From contig PUNR01000386.1 of assembly GCA_003551805.1 (NCBI GenBank), forward strand, positions 1 through 7,130: a stretch of DNA of 7,130 bases, written 5' to 3'. How positions within the stretch are numbered: position 1 is the first letter of the stretch; each line of letters opens with the position of its first letter. Of the stretch, positions 4,865 to 7,130 are shown piece by piece. The stretch comes from Loktanella sp. (GTDB lineage Bacteria > Pseudomonadota > Alphaproteobacteria > Rhodobacterales > Rhodobacteraceae). A program made the translations under genes and the position numbers. The notes under the pieces are model-generated. The model was not told the origin of the DNA. It was given only the letters and a program-made list of their open reading frames with translations, and ran no database searches.

Positions 4865-5916
4865 GCGGTGTACACACACGGGTAATAGGCCCTGACGATG
4901 GCGACCAGCGGCTGGACCGCTATCTGCGGCGATTGTTTCCGCATCTGACGCAGGGGCGCATCGAGAAGATGTGCCGCAAAGGCGAATTGCGCGTCGATGG
5001 CGGGCGGGTCAAGACCAGCACAAGGTTGGAAGTCGGTCAGAAAATCCGCATTCCCCCACTTCCGACCGAGGAAGAAGCGGCCGCCGCCGCGTCATTGGCC
5101 CGTCACGGCGTGACCAAGGCGGATGCCAAGCTGATCCAGTCCTGCGTGATCTACAAGGACGACCACATCATCGCGATCAACAAGCCGCACGGTTTGGCGA
5201 CGCAAGGCGGCACCAACACGACCCGCCACGTTGACGGCATGGCCGAGGCGCTGATGTTTGATTACGACGAAAAGCCGCGTCTGGTGCACCGGCTTGACCG
5301 CGACACATCGGGTGTGTTGCTGCTTGCGCGTACGCGGATGATGGCCAAGCAATTGACCGAGAACCTCAAACACCGCGAGACGCGCAAGATCTATTGGGCC
5401 GCTGTCGCCGGTGTGCCGCATCCGCGCGCGGGCACGATCAAATACGGTCTGGTCAAAGCACCCGGTCACGGCAAAGGCGGCGAGAATGAAAAGATGCGCT
5501 GCATCCACCCCAACGAGATCGCCAGCACCGAAGGCGCGAAACGCGCGACGTCTGATTATGCAGTGATGGATACGCTTGCCAGCCGTGCCGCGTGGTGTGC
5601 GTTGGTCCCGATCACGGGCCGCACCCACCAGTTGCGCGCGCATATGGCCGAAATCGGGCATCCGATCATCGGTGATGGCAAATATGGCGGGTCGGGGCAG
5701 GAAAACCTTGGCGATGGCTGGGGTGCCAGCATGGGCAGCGAGATCGGGCGCAAGATGCACCTGCATGCGCGCAGTCTGACCATCGAACACCCTGCGACGG
5801 GCAAGATCCTGCATATTACCGCGCCGCTGCCAGAGCATATGCAGAACACTTGGGATTTCGTCGGTTGGATCGTGGGTCATGCCCCGGTTGATCCGTTCAA
5901 TATGCCCGATGAGTGA
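4861..5916 (+). CDS. rluC: RluC-type 23S rRNA pseudouridine synthase (RluA family)
   Basis: RluA-family enzymes turn specific uridines of rRNA into pseudouridine; E. coli RluC modifies 955, 2504 and 2580 of 23S rRNA. The 351-residue product has an N-terminal S4 RNA-binding domain (about 15-66; QRLDRYLRRLFPHLTQGRIE and KGELRVDGGRV), then the catalytic domain with IIAINKPHGLATQGG (103-117), the signature HRLDRDTSG (143-151) whose D146 is the expected catalytic aspartate, and PITGRTHQLRAHM near 250-262. It is about 30 residues longer than E. coli RluC. The extra sequence seems to lie around 200-228 and 277-297 (Gly-rich) and at the C-terminus. The ATG at 4861 overlaps the crcB stop (ATGA) and has AGAGGA (4847-4852) 8 nt upstream. 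The S4 domain and length favour RluC over RluA, which lacks S4; RluD is the main alternative. Confidence 0.88.
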   Translation: MSGVHTRVIGPDDGDQRLDRYLRRLFPHLTQGRIEKMCRKGELRVDGGRVKTSTRLEVGQKIRIPPLPTEEEAAAAASLARHGVTKADAKLIQSCVIYKDDHIIAINKPHGLATQGGTNTTRHVDGMAEALMFDYDEKPRLVHRLDRDTSGVLLLARTRMMAKQLTENLKHRETRKIYWAAVAGVPHPRAGTIKYGLVKAPGHGKGGENEKMRCIHPNEIASTEGAKRATSDYAVMDTLASRAAWCALVPITGRTHQLRAHMAEIGHPIIGDGKYGGSGQENLGDGWGASMGSEIGRKMHLHARSLTIEHPATGKILHITAPLPEHMQNTWDFVGWIVGHAPVDPFNMPDE

Positions 5917-6586
5917 TCTGCGCCTTGTGATCTTTGACGTGGACGGCACCCTGGTCGATAGCCAGGCCGAGATTGTGGCGTCCATGACCACCGCCTTCAC
6001 GTCGGAAGGGCTCATTGTGCCTGACCGTACGCGAATCCTGTCCATCGTCGGGCTGTCGCTCGATGTGGCTGTGGCGCGGCTTTGCCCTGATCTGCCTATC
6101 GGACAACAGGCACGTATCGTGCAGGCCTATAAGGACAGTTATATGTCTTTGCGCGGTCCCGACGGGAAGGGCGAGCAAAGCCCGCTTTACCCCGGCGCGC
6201 GCGACGTGCTTGACCATCTGGCAGGGCAGGACAACACGTTGCTCGCGGTTGCCACGGGCAAGTCCCGGCGGGGCCTTGACAAGATTCTGGAACGGCACGG
6301 TTTGCAACATATGTTCCATAGTGAACAGGTCGCCGATGACCACCCGTCCAAGCCGAACCCATCGATGATTTTGACCGCGCTGAACGAGACTGGCACATTC
6401 GCACAGGCGGCGGTGATGATCGGGGATACGACATTTGATATGGATATGGGGCGCGCTGCCGGCGTGCGTACGGTCGGGGTGTCATGGGGGTATCATGACG
6501 CTGCCAGCCTGCGACCTGATGCGCTGATCGAACGTTTCAGCGACCTGATCCCTGCCATAGACCTTTTGACCGGACCAAAGACATGA
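5909..6586 (+). CDS. HAD-superfamily hydrolase, phosphoglycolate-phosphatase-like
   Basis: The 225-residue product is a subfamily IA haloacid dehalogenase-type phosphatase. Motif I is FDVDGT (9-14; nucleophile D10, acid/base D12), motif II is the threonine of VATGKS (T116), motif III the lysine of SKPNP (K148), and motif IV GDTTFD (172-177), so all catalytic residues are present. A helical C1 cap lies between motifs I and II (about 17-90). The layout resembles phosphoglycolate phosphatase (Gph) and related sugar-phosphate phosphatases; the substrate cannot be read from the sequence, so no symbol is given. The start at 5909 lies inside the end of the preceding gene (8-bp overlap, ATGAGTGA) with no clear ribosome site, which suggests translational coupling to the pseudouridine synthase. 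It overlaps the next gene by 4 bp. It may act as a house-cleaning phosphatase. Confidence 0.92.
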   Translation: MSDLRLVIFDVDGTLVDSQAEIVASMTTAFTSEGLIVPDRTRILSIVGLSLDVAVARLCPDLPIGQQARIVQAYKDSYMSLRGPDGKGEQSPLYPGARDVLDHLAGQDNTLLAVATGKSRRGLDKILERHGLQHMFHSEQVADDHPSKPNPSMILTALNETGTFAQAAVMIGDTTFDMDMGRAAGVRTVGVSWGYHDAASLRPDALIERFSDLIPAIDLLTGPKT

Positions 6587-7130
6587 GCGACTGGGCACCG
6601 AAACGATTCTGGAAAGCAGCGACACCACAAACCTGTGACGGTGGTTTTACGGTCACGCTGGATGGGCGCAGTGTGAAAACGCCGGCGAAGGCCCCGCTGG
6701 TCGTGCCGACACTGCCTATGGCAGCAGCGATTGCGGCAGAATGGGATGCGCAGACAGGGTCGGTTGATCCGCGCACTATGCCGGTGACGCGCAGCGCCAA
6801 TGCGGCAATCGACAAGGTCCGCACCCAACGGGCCGAGGTGATCGGACTGTTGGCAGAATATGGCGGCAGTGATTTGCTTTGCTATCGCGCGCCTGCGCCC
6901 GACGCATTGGTTGCACAGCAAGCGCAGCGCTGGGACCCGCTTTTGGATTGGGCGGCGCGTGATCTGTGCGCAACTTTGGTGGTGGGGCAGGGGGTTATGC
7001 ATGTCGCGCAACCGCCCGAAACGCTGGACTTGTTCACGCGTGAACTGGATGCTTTCGATGATTTTGCGCTTGCTGCCGCGCATGATCTGATCAGCTTGTC
7101 GGGGTCGCTTGTTCTGGCGCTTGCCGTAAC
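6583..7130 (+). CDS. ATP12-family F1-ATPase assembly chaperone, 5' part (runs off window)
   Basis: ATP12 proteins (human ATPAF2, yeast Atp12) bind the alpha subunit of F1-ATPase and prevent its aggregation during assembly; bacterial members are found mainly in alphaproteobacteria. The frame stays open from 6583 to the right edge, giving 182 complete codons of a family member usually around 235-240 residues long. Recognisable segments are the N-terminal KRFWKAA, VTLDGRSVKTPAKAPLVVPT, the AAEWDAQTG and TMPVTRSANAAIDKV segments, the AEYGGSDLLCYRAP segment, QRWDPLLDWAARDL and, near the edge, AHDLISLSGSLVLALAV. The ATG overlaps the stop of the HAD gene (ATGA), so translation is probably coupled. 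The ATP synthase genes themselves are not in the window. Only the C-terminal quarter is missing and nothing in the visible part looks damaged. Confidence 0.95.
   Translation, partial: MSDWAPKRFWKAATPQTCDGGFTVTLDGRSVKTPAKAPLVVPTLPMAAAIAAEWDAQTGSVDPRTMPVTRSANAAIDKVRTQRAEVIGLLAEYGGSDLLCYRAPAPDALVAQQAQRWDPLLDWAARDLCATLVVGQGVMHVAQPPETLDLFTRELDAFDDFALAAAHDLISLSGSLVLALAV

Noticed and set aside
5092..6045. Long open frame on the - strand (317 codons) opposite the pseudouridine synthase gene
   Set aside because: It lies antisense to a gene with clear family motifs, its translation shows no recognisable domain, and it has no neighbours on that strand. Long antisense frames are common in GC-rich coding DNA.

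Overview
This window is a stretch of core chromosome from an alphaproteobacterium, most probably a member of the Rhodobacteraceae (roseobacter group). Three things point there: the gene order adk-rpsM-rpsK-rpoA-rplQ without rpsD, an ATP12-type F1-ATPase assembly chaperone (in bacteria essentially an alphaproteobacterial gene), and the close resemblance of RpoA (338 aa) and S13 (122 aa) to roseobacter proteins as I remember them. The genus cannot be named from sequence alone. All nine genes lie on the + strand.

Region 1 (1-3137) is the distal end of the large ribosomal-protein cluster. It holds the 3' part of adk (adenylate kinase with an unusually short LID), a 200-bp gap rich in potential RNA structure with a possible promoter, then rpsM (S13, GTG start), rpsK (S11), rpoA (RNA polymerase alpha) and rplQ (L17). 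Only the rpsM-rpsK junction is tight (13 bp). The rpsK-rpoA and rpoA-rplQ gaps (each about 115 bp) carry strong hairpins without good U-tracts. A well-formed Rho-independent terminator at 3105-3137 closes the cluster.

Region 2 (3163-7130) is a second transcription unit: rarA (AAA+ ATPase of replication-fork maintenance), crcB/fluC (fluoride channel), an RluC-type 23S rRNA pseudouridine synthase, a phosphoglycolate-phosphatase-like HAD hydrolase, and ATP12, which runs off the right end. From crcB onward each gene overlaps the next by 4-8 bp, so translational coupling is likely. A TATCAT box placed so that transcription would begin at or near the rarA ATG, together with the lack of a Shine-Dalgarno sequence, suggests a leaderless rarA mRNA.

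The genes work in translation (S13, S11, L17, RluC), transcription (RpoA), nucleotide balance (Adk), replication repair (RarA), fluoride resistance (CrcB), phosphate-ester clean-up (HAD) and ATP synthase assembly (ATP12). I found no mobile element, CRISPR array, tRNA, toxin-antitoxin or defence genes, and no undescribed system. The points worth a second look are the RNA structures between the ribosomal-protein genes, the short-LID Adk, the possible leaderless rarA start and the conserved-looking downstream operon.
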